64,000 bases of DNA, taken from positions 32,076 through 96,075 of the forward strand of contig NZ_JACJSI010000021.1 in the NCBI RefSeq assembly GCF_014698065.1, in the 5' to 3' direction. Shown one piece after another: positions 44,057-52,748 of the stretch. The position numbers and the translations under genes were made by a program. This stretch comes from Nostoc flagelliforme FACHB-838 (GTDB lineage Bacteria > Cyanobacteriota > Cyanobacteriia > Cyanobacteriales > Nostocaceae). How positions within the stretch are numbered: the first letter of the stretch is position 1; the number at the start of each line of letters is the position of its first letter. The notes beneath the pieces were generated by a model. The model did no database searches, was not told where the DNA came from, and was given only the letters and a program-made list of their open reading frames with translations.

Positions 44057-45145
44057 TCAAGCCAAAGGCAGAAAAAACCGAAACGTACTGCCAACTCCTA
44101 ACTCGCTTTCTACCTGAATTTTGCCGCCCTGTAATTCAATCAAACGGTGGGAAATAGTTAAGCCAATACCAGTACCCCCCGAATGGCGATCGCGCGACTG
44201 ATCTGCTCGCCAGAAGCGCTCAAACACATGGGGCAAATTTTCTGGAGCGATACCAATACCTGTATCCATAACCGCAATCCAGAGTTGAGATCCTTCAGTT
44301 CCAGCACGAATGGTAATTGAACCTTCGTTAGTGTAACGCACTGCATTACCTAGCAAATTAACCAACACCTGTTCTGTGCGGTCAATATCTGCCAATACAG
44401 GAGGCAGCACAGATGGACATTCTAAGAGCAGAACTGGCCCATCTTCCAACAGCTGGTCGGTGAATTTCTCCACTAATGACTCTAACAACGGACGCAGATT
44501 TACCCGTTGTATATTAATTGGCAAATAACCAGCTTCTGCCTTAGATAGTTCTTGTAAATCGTTCACCAACCGCTCTAAGCGCCTAGTTTCTCTCGCTAAA
44601 CGCCGATAAATTTCAGGAGACGCTTCAATTTCCCCATCAGCCAGTTCTTCCAAGTAACCACGCACAACTGTTAATGGAGTCCGTAATTCATGAGTCATGT
44701 CTCCAATCACTTCTCGCCGCCGCGCTTCTACTCCTTCTAAACTGGCTGCCATCCGATTAAAACTAGCACCCAGTCTATTAAGTTCTGGAATATCAGACAG
44801 AGGTAATCGTGCATCCATCTGACCAGCAGCAAATTTTTGGGTGATTTGTTCCATCTCCGTCAAGCGTTGCATAATCCGTCTAGACACCCAGTAACTCAAT
44901 CCTCCAGCTGCGGTGCTACCAACTAAGACTGACCAAATAGTGCTTCGCTGCCAAGCAAATTCAAATCCTGTAACCAATTTAGTACGAACATTGATTAAGT
45001 TGAACCCCTGATTTTCTAATCGTTCCAAATGCAAGATAAACAAGTGGGGGGAAGAGATTTTGCTGATACTTACCAGACTAGCTACCCCCACAATCATTAC
45101 TACTAAATGGGAGAAAAATAAGCGCTCTCTCAGCCCCATCTTCAT
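44057..45145 (-). CDS. Membrane sensor histidine kinase (HAMP-HisKA-HATPase)
   Basis: This 362-residue protein has two membrane helices (LVVMIVGVASLVSIS near residue 20; WSVLVGSTAAGGLSYWV near 75) enclosing a short periplasmic loop. A HAMP linker follows (RRIMQRLTEMEQITQKFAAGQMDARLP), then HisKA with phosphoacceptor in GDMTHELRTPLTVVRGYLEEL and HATPase with NLLGNAVRYTNEG, DTGIGIAPENLPHVFERFWR and GGTGIGLTISHRL. It is encoded five bases after the response regulator gene on the same strand, so the two form a cognate pair. The signal is unknown; the small sensor loop leaves little room for a ligand domain. Confidence 0.95.
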   Translation of the reverse strand: MKMGLRERLFFSHLVVMIVGVASLVSISKISSPHLFILHLERLENQGFNLINVRTKLVTGFEFAWQRSTIWSVLVGSTAAGGLSYWVSRRIMQRLTEMEQITQKFAAGQMDARLPLSDIPELNRLGASFNRMAASLEGVEARRREVIGDMTHELRTPLTVVRGYLEELADGEIEASPEIYRRLARETRRLERLVNDLQELSKAEAGYLPINIQRVNLRPLLESLVEKFTDQLLEDGPVLLLECPSVLPPVLADIDRTEQVLVNLLGNAVRYTNEGSITIRAGTEGSQLWIAVMDTGIGIAPENLPHVFERFWRADQSRDRHSGGTGIGLTISHRLIELQGGKIQVESELGVGSTFRFFLPLA

Positions 45146-45150
45146 AACAT

Positions 45151-45861
45151 TTACGTTACCTGAGGATCTTCAAATTTATAGCCAACCCCAACAACAGTTT
45201 TAATAAAAGTAGGATTTGCCGAATCAGGCTCAATCTTTTTTCGCAACCGAGCTACATGAGTATCTACTACTCGTTCATCGCCAAAAAAGTTATCTCCCCA
45301 AAGTTTATCAATTAGTTGAGTGCGGTTCCAAACTCGACCAGGGTTGCTGACAAAGGTAGTTAGCAAGTTAAATTCTAGGGTAGTTAAGTTCAAAACTTCA
45401 GCTTCCTGAGAATTGATCTGACGACTGGCAGTGCGCTGGTCTACATCGACAATAAAGTGTTGGGTACGATTAGCTTGATGTTGTCCCCCTTGGCGTAGGC
45501 TACGCCGCAATAGTGCCCGTACCCTAGCTACCAACTCTCTGGGGCTAAAGGGTTTAACCATGTAATCATCAGCACCAGTAGATAGACCTATGACGCGATC
45601 GATTTCCTCACCCTTAGCCGTGAGCATCAAAATATAAGGATCTTTTGCACCTGGTTTCTGGCGAATTCGGGCACAAACTTCCAGCCCATCTAAACCAGGA
45701 ATCATCAAATCTAAAATGATTAAATCCGGTGGTTGCTCCTGAAACATCCGCAAAGCATTCATGCCATCTCGCGTAGTGCGACAAAAAAATCCTTCTTTTT
45801 CTAAAGAGAGTTCAATTAAATGAGCAATTTCTGGCTCATCTTCAACTATTAGAATATCCAT
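45151..45861 (-). CDS. OmpR/PhoB-family response regulator
   Basis: The protein has 236 residues. Receiver: IVEDEPEIAHLIE, phospho-acceptor Asp in LIILDLMIPGLDG, conserved Thr/Ala in MLTAKGEE and Lys in YMVKPFSPREL. Winged-helix DNA-binding domain: LTTLEFNLLTTFVSNPGRVWNRTQLID and RVVDTHVARLRKKIEPD, ending TVVGVGYKF. It is the first gene of a two-gene operon with the downstream histidine kinase. The interdomain linker coding sequence contains a GGCGTAG/CTACGCC palindrome (45492-45506), a typical dispersed repeat, encoding part of RRSLRQGG. A hairpin with GGGG/CCCC core (about 45917-45959) lies upstream of the start. Confidence 0.95.
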   Translation of the reverse strand: MDILIVEDEPEIAHLIELSLEKEGFFCRTTRDGMNALRMFQEQPPDLIILDLMIPGLDGLEVCARIRQKPGAKDPYILMLTAKGEEIDRVIGLSTGADDYMVKPFSPRELVARVRALLRRSLRQGGQHQANRTQHFIVDVDQRTASRQINSQEAEVLNLTTLEFNLLTTFVSNPGRVWNRTQLIDKLWGDNFFGDERVVDTHVARLRKKIEPDSANPTFIKTVVGVGYKFEDPQVT

Positions 45862-45916
45862 TTCAATATACGGTCGAGCAAAATAGGCGGATGGTATTGG
45901 GGATTGGGTACTAGGA

Positions 45917-45959
45917 CGGTTATAGATGGGGATTTAAACCCCACCCAATCTGATAACCG
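45917..45959 (-). terminator. Hairpin between the NYN gene and the response regulator gene
   Basis: The outer arms CGGTTAT (45917-45923) and ATAACCG (45953-45959) and the inner GGGG (45928-45931) and CCCC (45939-45942) can pair. It lies after the NYN-gene stop and before the regulator start on the same strand, so it could terminate one or structure the leader of the other. Confidence 0.4.
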
Positions 45960-46020
45960 ATAAACCTTTTATAAGCTTGCAATAGCTCAATATAGATTTT
46001 GATAGATTTGAGATAGGCTA

Positions 46021-46719
46021 TTAAAGATTTGAATTGGACGGCGTGCGATAACTATAGCCAAGATTAGAATCTTTTTGAATGTATGTTTTAATACTATCTA
46101 GATCAATGAAGCAGTCAGAAACATCAATCAAACTTTCACTGGTGGTTGTTTGCAGGCTGACCACTTCTACCCGAACCCCCATTCTGCTGACGGCGTTCAC
46201 AGCATAAGCTAAATCCCCATCTCCACTGACTAAAACCGCAGTGTCATAATAAGGAGCTAAAGTGATCATGTCTACAGCAATTTCTACGTTCAGATTTGAT
46301 TTTTTGAAGTTTTCTGCTGCTAAAACAAGCTCTTTTGCCACTACACGGTAGCCATTACGACGCATCCATAATAAAAAACCCTGTTGCTTTTCATTGCTGA
46401 GATCAATACCAGTATAAAAGAAAGCACGCAATAGTCTAGAACCGTTAGTTAAATGACAAAGCAATTTCACATAGTCAATTTCTATACCTAGCTGTAAAGC
46501 TGTATGAAATAGGTTTAAACCATCAATAAAAATAGCAACTCGACCACGATTCAAGCTATTGAAAATCGAACCATCAGGTGCAGTATCTTGTATCTTCTTG
46601 GTATCTTTACCTTTGACAGCAGTATCATTCAAATTTTGCCCTTGCCAATTGGGTTTAGCTTTAAGTATTTTAGGTTCCTTAAATTCATTTCTTTGTTTGC
46701 TAAAATTAGTTATAATCAT
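46021..46719 (-). CDS. LabA-like NYN-domain protein (DUF88)
   Basis: This 232-residue protein has a basic, probably disordered N-terminal 60 residues and then a NYN (PIN-like) domain: VAIFIDGLNLFHTALQLG (first acidic site), AFFYTGID, VEIAVDMITLAPYYDTAVLVSGDGDLAYAVNAV (catalytic aspartates) and VEVVSLQTTTSESLIDVSDCFIDLDSI. NYN domains are metal-dependent ribonucleases; LabA is a member involved in circadian output in Synechococcus. Whether this copy has that role is not known. The start is ATG at 46719. Confidence 0.9.
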   Translation of the reverse strand: MIITNFSKQRNEFKEPKILKAKPNWQGQNLNDTAVKGKDTKKIQDTAPDGSIFNSLNRGRVAIFIDGLNLFHTALQLGIEIDYVKLLCHLTNGSRLLRAFFYTGIDLSNEKQQGFLLWMRRNGYRVVAKELVLAAENFKKSNLNVEIAVDMITLAPYYDTAVLVSGDGDLAYAVNAVSRMGVRVEVVSLQTTTSESLIDVSDCFIDLDSIKTYIQKDSNLGYSYRTPSNSNL

Positions 46720-47237
46720 TGATACCTCTGATTTTAAAATTGGAAAAAGTTTTGAGTAAATTGTCTATAGTATAGTCTCTGCTGATTTATAAACCTACTA
46801 AGTAATGGTATTAAGTCACTAGATGCAGATAAACTTAACTCCCATTAAACAGAATTAAAAGTAGGCGCACCAAGGTCTGTCATCTTTGTTAGGGTGGGTT
46901 GAACAAGATATTACCTATGTCCACAGATATGTTAATCTTTACCCACCGAGACAGCAAGAGTTTGAAAAAAATAAATTTTTTTCTCAAGGTAGGGACAACA
47001 ACCGGAGAACGTTATCTATCTACATTTTATTTTACCTCTGTATTTTAATAACCTTACAGATCAAATACGGGCGAAATTAGAAGCACTAACAATGTAATGT
47101 ACGATTCCTGTGGCGGGTTACGCCAACACACCTCAAAACGTAGGTTGTACTAAGATATTTAAGTAATATTTAATGTAATAAGCACTGACGATAATATTAG
47201 ATTCCCGACTTCTTTAAAGAAGTCGGGAATCTGAGTC
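46720..47237. other. 518-bp intergenic region
   Basis: It is AT-rich. A 64-codon frame (46886-47080) has no recognisable similarity or ribosome site. The 3' portion carries the perfect palindrome 47199-47232 that ends the desB gene. Confidence 0.5.
47199..47232 (-). terminator. Perfect 34-nt palindrome after desB
   Basis: AGATTCCCGACTTCTTT is immediately followed by its own reverse complement (17-bp arms, no spacer). It ends six bases before the desB stop codon. It is also a dispersed repeat: a decayed copy is at 3956-3988. Confidence 0.6.
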
Positions 47238-48362
47238 TTAGTCTTTAGCTAACTTATTGTTGGATGTGTAGTAAACCTTACTACCAGTATCAGGGACAAA
47301 ATGGCAGCTGATACATGAATTCCATACTGACTTCCAAATTGGTTCTTCCGATTTGTGGAAATATTCACCCATCACTGGTTTTATTGCCTCAGTTGCCTTC
47401 AACAAATTGTAGTGAGGGATGTTAAGGAATATATGGTGAGCAACATGAGTACCGATATCGTGATGGATATGATTAACCAAACCATAATCACGGTCAATAC
47501 TGGAAATTGCGCCTTTTAAGAAAGTCCAATCTTCTCCACGATACCAGGGCAGCTCTGGCTCAGTGTGGTGCAAGAATGTCACCAAATCTAGCCAAACTAT
47601 GAACACCAGGTAGGGCACAGCGTAATATTTCAGCAACCACATCCAACCCCATTGGTAGGTGAGGAAACCTAGCAAACCTACCATGCCAATCAAAAGTACT
47701 GTACTAGTGATGACATCCCATTTTTCCGATGGTTTGAAAAGCGAGCTGCTGGGCAAAAAGTGGGAGCCTTCTTTATTAGGAGAACGCTTAAAGAGATATA
47801 CAGGATAAGCCAAGAGAAAAACATAATATCTGCCTATCTTTTGGGCTAAAGGCATATCCTTATATTGGGATTCTGTCACAGGATACCAGCTTTCATCGTT
47901 ATCAAGATGGCCAGTATTTTTGTGGTGAGTTCTGTGACTAATCCGCCAACCATGATAAGGAACAAGTATTGGTGTGTGAGAAAGATGTCCAATCAAATCG
48001 TTAAGCCATTTCTGCTTAGAAAAAGATTGGTGTCCGCAGTCATGCCCGACCACAAACAAAGCCCAAAACATCGTTCCTTGCATTAGCCAGAAAATCGGAA
48101 AGAAAAGCCAAGAATCCAGGTAAGAAGCAACTGCATAAAGCAGACCGATAATCAGGATATCACGAAAAAAGTAAAAAAGTGATTTTTTCACATTGGGCTG
48201 AAAACATTCAGCAGGAATTGCAGCTTTTAAATCCTGAAGAGTGAAAGGTAATTTAGTTGTATCCTCAGACGTTTCAAAGCCAGGAGGATTATTGGAAGTG
48301 ATGATATTTGATGGCACTGGATTCTTTTGTTTAGATATAAATCGGAACTTGATTTGAGACAA
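47238..48362 (-). CDS. desB: Acyl-lipid omega-3 (delta-15) desaturase
   Basis: The 374-residue membrane di-iron desaturase has the three His boxes GHDCGH, HRTHH and HVAHH, and the omega-3-type central region (HTPILVPYHGWRISHRTHHKNTGHLDNDESWYP; LVTFLHHTEPELPWYRGEDW). It inserts the omega-3 double bond into membrane glycerolipid acyl chains using ferredoxin. It appears to start at TTG 48362, with GAGGTGAG upstream and no in-frame ATG before conserved sequence. It is the last of three desaturase genes on this strand (desC, desA, desB). Cyanobacterial desA/desB are commonly cold-induced. Confidence 0.92.
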   Translation of the reverse strand: MSQIKFRFISKQKNPVPSNIITSNNPPGFETSEDTTKLPFTLQDLKAAIPAECFQPNVKKSLFYFFRDILIIGLLYAVASYLDSWLFFPIFWLMQGTMFWALFVVGHDCGHQSFSKQKWLNDLIGHLSHTPILVPYHGWRISHRTHHKNTGHLDNDESWYPVTESQYKDMPLAQKIGRYYVFLLAYPVYLFKRSPNKEGSHFLPSSSLFKPSEKWDVITSTVLLIGMVGLLGFLTYQWGWMWLLKYYAVPYLVFIVWLDLVTFLHHTEPELPWYRGEDWTFLKGAISSIDRDYGLVNHIHHDIGTHVAHHIFLNIPHYNLLKATEAIKPVMGEYFHKSEEPIWKSVWNSCISCHFVPDTGSKVYYTSNNKLAKD

Positions 48363-48495
48363 GATAATCTCACCTCTAAGATGCCCATGATACTAGCGAT
48401 CGCTAACACACAAGAGGATAGATAATTTCTGGCAATTTATTTAAAATTTTATTCAGTAAACAATTGCCAGATTCTATTTAAACACAGCATGATAA

Positions 48496-48519
48496 ACGCT
48501 CTCGTTGATTCAAGAGCGT
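48496..48519 (-). terminator. Hairpin after desA
   Basis: ACGCTCT (48496-48502) and AGAGCGT (48513-48519) form a 7-bp stem 20 nt beyond the desA stop codon, followed on the minus strand by TTATC. Confidence 0.5.
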
Positions 48520-48539
48520 GAGTGTAATCACAGCGCTAT

Positions 48540-49592
48540 TCATCGCTCTGTATAATGTTCGTTGAAAGTCTTATAGCCAACATCAGTTGTGTATAGTTGA
48601 CATTGGTCTGTAATCTGCTTCATTAAAGGCCAAGAAAACTGACACTCATCATGCAGATAAGGCTCCCAATTTTCTTTGATGCTGCTGTAAGCTAGCCGCA
48701 AATTATAAGAAGGAATCGCAGTGGAAATATGATGAGGGACATGAACATTGATATCATGGCACAAAATTTCTACCCAGCGCGGATAATCGCAATGAATAGT
48801 GCCAGCTAGCTGTGCTAGAGCTTCGTTCCACTTGTTCGCTGTCGCAAAAGGAACATCTGCGGCAGTGTGGTGAACAATAGTAAAAGTACTCATCCAAAAA
48901 TGGTAAATTATCCAGGGCACTAGCCAAAACTTGACAAATCCCCAGATACCAGTTGTGGCGATGAGAATCGGGAAAGCGATCGCTACAAACACAACTACTA
49001 CAGCCACAGAAAGCTTGATACTTGATTGGTCTTTAATTTTGAAGTTCCGCCAATCAAAATGCACTACAGCCCAATGTCCAATGGAACCTACCCACCAGAG
49101 GCGTTTACGCATGAACAACTCAAAAGCAGACTGCCGGGTTTTATCCCAATTTTCAAACACTTCCGGTCTGATTGGATGCCAAGCGTTGTCCTCATCCAGT
49201 TTGTTGGTATGAGTATGGTGATAATTATGCTTAATGCGCCAACTGTGAAAGGGGTAAATCAACGGCATCATGAAGAAGTGCCCCACTAAATCATTTACCC
49301 AACGGCGTTTGGCAAAAGACCTGTGACCACAATCATGACCAATTACAAAAAAACCTGTTAAAGCGGTGCCCGTAAAAATCCAAGCTAGAGGCAAGAGAAA
49401 CCAAGGAGTGATAATCAGGCTGTAATAGCCCAAGCCAACCGCCAAGACACTGAGCAGTACTTGTGTCCAAGCTTTGCGACGGTTCTGCTGAAAACATTCC
49501 CGTGGCAGGGTTTTGACAATATCTTTGAGCCGAAAGTCGGAATTACTAGGCTCGTCACTTAGTTTCTGGCTATTAATTATTGATGTAGTCAT
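48540..49592 (-). CDS. desA: Acyl-lipid delta-12 desaturase
   Basis: This protein has 350 residues from ATG 49592, chosen because AGGTG lies five nt upstream; a GTG two codons earlier is less likely. His boxes: [16 protein letters not shown] and HVPHH. Membrane pairs flank them ([41 protein letters not shown]). Delta-12 desaturase converts 18:1 to 18:2 at sn-1 of glycerolipids in thylakoid and cytoplasmic membranes, making the substrate for DesB. It lies between desC and desB, with 178 bp and 221 bp gaps, so each may have its own promoter. Confidence 0.94.
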   Translation of the reverse strand: MTTSIINSQKLSDEPSNSDFRLKDIVKTLPRECFQQNRRKAWTQVLLSVLAVGLGYYSLIITPWFLLPLAWIFTGTALTGFFVIGHDCGHRSFAKRRWVNDLVGHFFMMPLIYPFHSWRIKHNYHHTHTNKLDEDNAWHPIRPEVFENWDKTRQSAFELFMRKRLWWVGSIGHWAVVHFDWRNFKIKDQSSIKLSVAVVVVFVAIAFPILIATTGIWGFVKFWLVPWIIYHFWMSTFTIVHHTAADVPFATANKWNEALAQLAGTIHCDYPRWVEILCHDINVHVPHHISTAIPSYNLRLAYSSIKENWEPYLHDECQFSWPLMKQITDQCQLYTTDVGYKTFNEHYTER

Positions 49593-49813
49593 GGACACCT
49601 AAAAAACAACAAACTCCTCCACCAAGTCACTAAAAAAGTGACTTACCGCAAAAATTCTTAATATTAGCGCTTCGGATTATAGCAATCTAACCGACACAAG
49701 CGCACCAGTAAATAGCTTTTTGAAAAGTGAGGAGTTAGAAGTGATGAGTTATGAGTTAAAAACGTTACGCATCATAACTCCAAACTCCAACTTCAACTCC
49801 TAACCCCTAACTC

Positions 49814-50635
49814 CTAACTAACTTTTGTTGGGGCCAACTTCACGTTAGTAGCCAGACCAACTGCTTGTAGCAATTGAACAGTCATCCAAGTTAAATCGAT
49901 TTCCCACCATTCCAGCCCATGACGAGCTGAGTATTGAAAAGCATGATGGTTATTATGCCAGCCTTCACCGAAAACTAGTACGGCTACCCACCAGCAATTA
50001 GTGGATTGATCCCCAGAATCATAGCTCCGATAGCCAAATTTATGAGTAGCGCTGTTTACCAACCAGGTGCAGTGGTAAACCCAGACAATGCGAACAAAAA
50101 TTCCCCAAATAACAAAGGGCCAGCCACCCAGAAGCAAAAGCAATACGCCTAGAGCAACCTGGATCAAAATGAAATATTTTTCTAAAAACTGATAAACTGG
50201 GTCTTCGGCAATGTCTTTGGTGAAACGAGGAACATCAGCGTGAGCGGGACAATAATGAATCAGCCAATCCATGTGGCTCCACCAGAAGCCTTTATTAGAG
50301 TCATGGGGATCAGCGTCAGTATCAGAGTTTAGATGATGAATGCGATGTGTCCCGATCCACTCAATTGGGCCTCCTTGACAGGAGAGTGTCCCAAAGAAAA
50401 CCAGGAGATACTCTAGCCACTTGGGAGTTTGAAAACTGCGATGGGTGACAAGGCGATGAAATCCTAGAGTAACGCCTAAGCCGCCAGTCACCCAATACAG
50501 CAAGAAACCCACACCAACTGCCGTCCAGCTAAAGTTACCAGGAACAAAAGCAAATAAAGCGCCGATGTGCAGTCCAATGAAGAACAGGGTATTAACCCAG
50601 TTAATTTGAGGTTTGGTTGAAGTAGCAATTGTCAT
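49814..50635 (-). CDS. desC: Acyl-lipid delta-9 desaturase
   Basis: The 273-residue protein has His boxes HRLVTHRSF, HRIHHLNSDTDADPHD and EGWHNNHHAF, the standard set of a delta-9 desaturase, and four membrane helices. It introduces the first double bond of C18 chains on membrane lipids, which DesA and DesB then extend. Its gene is divergent from the PLP lyase gene, with 90 bp between the start codons (taking the ATG at 50726). The start is ATG at 50635. Confidence 0.95.
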   Translation of the reverse strand: MTIATSTKPQINWVNTLFFIGLHIGALFAFVPGNFSWTAVGVGFLLYWVTGGLGVTLGFHRLVTHRSFQTPKWLEYLLVFFGTLSCQGGPIEWIGTHRIHHLNSDTDADPHDSNKGFWWSHMDWLIHYCPAHADVPRFTKDIAEDPVYQFLEKYFILIQVALGVLLLLLGGWPFVIWGIFVRIVWVYHCTWLVNSATHKFGYRSYDSGDQSTNCWWVAVLVFGEGWHNNHHAFQYSARHGLEWWEIDLTWMTVQLLQAVGLATNVKLAPTKVS

Positions 50636-50725
50636 GCAGTAACCTGAATTTGAATTTTCCAGCCTAGTCTGCGCGATCTTAAAATCCGCATATCTATAAT
50701 TTAATTTTTTTTGAACGAGGAACTG

Positions 50726-51967
50726 ATGAACAGCTTAGAGCAGCTGCTGCAAGCAGAACAGGCACTATTAGAAATTTTTTCTGGAATTGACACTAATATC
50801 AAGCATAATCTAAAACGAGTGCTGGATGCCTTTCGTAATCACCGTGTAGGCGCACACCACTTTGCTGGGGTAAGTGGCTATGGTCACGATGATTTAGGAC
50901 GAGAAACTTTAGATAAAGTTTTTGCCGAAGTTATGGGCGCTGAAGCTGCGGCCGTGCGGGTGCAGTTCGTTTCAGGAACTCATGCGATCGCTTGTGCTTT
51001 GTTTGGTGTTCTCCGTCCCGGAGATGAAATGTTAGCAGTGGTCGGTTCTCCCTACGATACGCTTGAAGAAGTCATTGGTTTACGTGGTCAAGGTCAAGGC
51101 TCTCTTATTGAGTTTGGCATAAATTACCGCCAATTGGAGCTAACCACAGAAGGAACTATAGATTGGCAAGCTTTAAGTACTAATGTGACTGAAAACACTC
51201 GTTTAGTGTTAATTCAGCGCTCTTGTGGCTATTCTTGGCGACCTAGTTTATCAATTGCTGATATTGAAAAAATTGTCCACTTAGTCAAACAGCAAAACCC
51301 GAACACCGTTTGCTTTGTGGATAACTGCTACGGCGAATTTATTGAAACCAGGGAACCTACAGCCGTAGGTGCTGATTTAATGGCGGGATCGCTGATTAAA
51401 AATCCTGGTGGAACCATTGTCAGCGCTGGTGGTTATGTTGCCGGTCGCGCCGACTTAGTGGAAGCATCGGCCTGTCGCCTTACTGCTCCCGGTATCGGAA
51501 GTTATGGCGGCGCTACTTTTGACCAAAATCGTCTGCTGTTCCAAGGCTTATTTCTGGCTCCGCAAATGGTAGGAGAGGCGATGAAAGGGACGTATTTAAC
51601 TGGTTATGTATTTGACAAACTCGGTTATCCAGTGAATCCCGCACCTTTGGCTCCCCGTGGAGATGTAATTCAAGCAATCAAACTCGGTTCTGCCGAAAAG
51701 CTAATTGCTTTCTGTAAGGCGATACAACAGCATTCTCCTATAGGTTCCTACTTAGATCCTGTTCCAGATGAAATGCCGGGGTATGAGAGTAAGGTAGTCA
51801 TGGCTGGGGGGACATTTATTGAAGGGAGTACCTTGGAATTATCAGCAGATGGGCCTTTGCGTGAACCTTATGTGGTTTATTGCCAGGGGGGGACTCATTG
51901 GACTCATGTAGCGATCGCATTAGAGGCTGCAATTAATGCAATAGGAAGTGCTGACACAAGACCATAG
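50726..51967 (+). CDS. Methionine gamma-lyase family PLP enzyme ('aluminum resistance' family)
   Basis: This is 413 residues from ATG 50726; GAGG lies seven to eight nt upstream, inside a possible longer frame from TTG 50711, so the longer start is rejected. Motifs: HHFAGVSGYGHDDLGR, RVQFVSGTHAIACALFGVLRPGDE, FVDNCYGEFIE (PLP aspartate) and the Schiff-base lysine in LMAGSLIKNPGGTIVSAGGYVAG. The family is fold-type I and often annotated as cystathionine beta-lyase or aluminum resistance protein; the true substrate is unproven. It is conserved in cyanobacteria. Confidence 0.9.
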   Translation: MNSLEQLLQAEQALLEIFSGIDTNIKHNLKRVLDAFRNHRVGAHHFAGVSGYGHDDLGRETLDKVFAEVMGAEAAAVRVQFVSGTHAIACALFGVLRPGDEMLAVVGSPYDTLEEVIGLRGQGQGSLIEFGINYRQLELTTEGTIDWQALSTNVTENTRLVLIQRSCGYSWRPSLSIADIEKIVHLVKQQNPNTVCFVDNCYGEFIETREPTAVGADLMAGSLIKNPGGTIVSAGGYVAGRADLVEASACRLTAPGIGSYGGATFDQNRLLFQGLFLAPQMVGEAMKGTYLTGYVFDKLGYPVNPAPLAPRGDVIQAIKLGSAEKLIAFCKAIQQHSPIGSYLDPVPDEMPGYESKVVMAGGTFIEGSTLELSADGPLREPYVVYCQGGTHWTHVAIALEAAINAIGSADTRP

Positions 51968-52484
51968 CATATATTCTGCAGGGCATCAGGTTTATTGAGA
52001 AATTAGTGAAAGGCAATCACATTACTTATCTTGTGACAAGTCAGAAGTGATTCTTATTTCTCCTCATTATCCGATCTGGTAGAGGTTAGGATAAATTTAA
52101 TTGGAAGATTGGGGCTTTCTCTGCTGAAGTTTCTGAATTTTGTCAATAATTTTTTTGTACTTGTCTGTTGCTCTCACTGTTCATTAGATGATTTTGATGT
52201 AGATAGTATTTGGCAGAACAAAGTTTAGTTGAGTTTTGGACTGGCTTGGTAAATACTTTGTCACCCTCATTTACTCAATAGCATAAATACTGTATTTAAT
52301 AATTACATATAAGTAAATGCGTTCCGTACAAACAGAAAGCACTTAAGACAAAATTTACAGTAGATTTAGAAATCATGAAGTGACCGCATTACAGGCGATG
52401 TGACTGCTGGGATTGATTTTGGCTTGTTAGTTGCTGCTCATCTGTGTAGTGAGGAAACAATTAGAAGAATAAAATGGAACTACT
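51968..52484. other. 517-bp region with a C-terminal gene relic at its end
   Basis: It is mostly AT-rich sequence without features. The last 106 bp contain the start of the DJ-1/PfpI relic (52379-52510). Confidence 0.5.
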
Positions 52485-52510
52485 ATGATAGAAAGGCTAG
52501 AGCGGATTGA
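52379..52510 (+). pseudogene. C-terminal relic of a DJ-1/PfpI-family gene
   Basis: The frame reads SDRITGDVTAGIDFGLLVAA then HLCSEETIRRIKWNYYDRK before TGA at 52508. VTAGIDFGL(L)xAA is the conserved block following the catalytic region in DJ-1/PfpI proteins. The upstream two-thirds, including the nucleophilic Cys, is absent, and a TGA precedes the fragment. It overlaps the start of the next small gene in another frame. Confidence 0.65.
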
Positions 52511-52748
52511 GCCAATTCTAGAATGGACAGCACAAAGGGCTGAAGAGAATAAAGATACGATGTTTGGCAATAAGCCGCTTTGCGTCTACGCCCAACTGTA
52601 CTCAACCGTAAATTTCTTGGTGCAGCTACCTAACTTTGAAGCGATTCTCACAGAACAAAAAGAAATTGAGGCTGAGATTAGAGAATTGAGAACTGAAAAT
52701 CAAAGCATTTTAGAACATTTGTTTGCTAGACAGGAGAATGGCGAGTAA
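52485..52748 (+). CDS. Small conserved protein with coiled-coil tail, coupled to the next gene
   Basis: The gene encodes 87 residues. It begins MIERLERIEPILEWTAQRAE and ends with a heptad-patterned helix (EQKEIEAEIRELRTENQSILEHLF). No domain is recognised. Its TAA overlaps the ATG of the alpha/beta hydrolase gene by one base (TAATG), a sign of translational coupling. Its own start lies within the DJ-1 relic, so the present promoter or leader may have been rearranged. Confidence 0.6.
   Translation: MIERLERIEPILEWTAQRAEENKDTMFGNKPLCVYAQLYSTVNFLVQLPNFEAILTEQKEIEAEIRELRTENQSILEHLFARQENGE

Noticed and set aside
46886..47080. 64-codon plus-strand frame upstream of the desaturases
   Set aside because: Composition is that of random AT-rich sequence; no ribosome site or similarity seen.
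50711..50725. TTG start five codons upstream for the PLP lyase
   Set aside because: The Shine-Dalgarno for ATG 50726 lies inside this extension.
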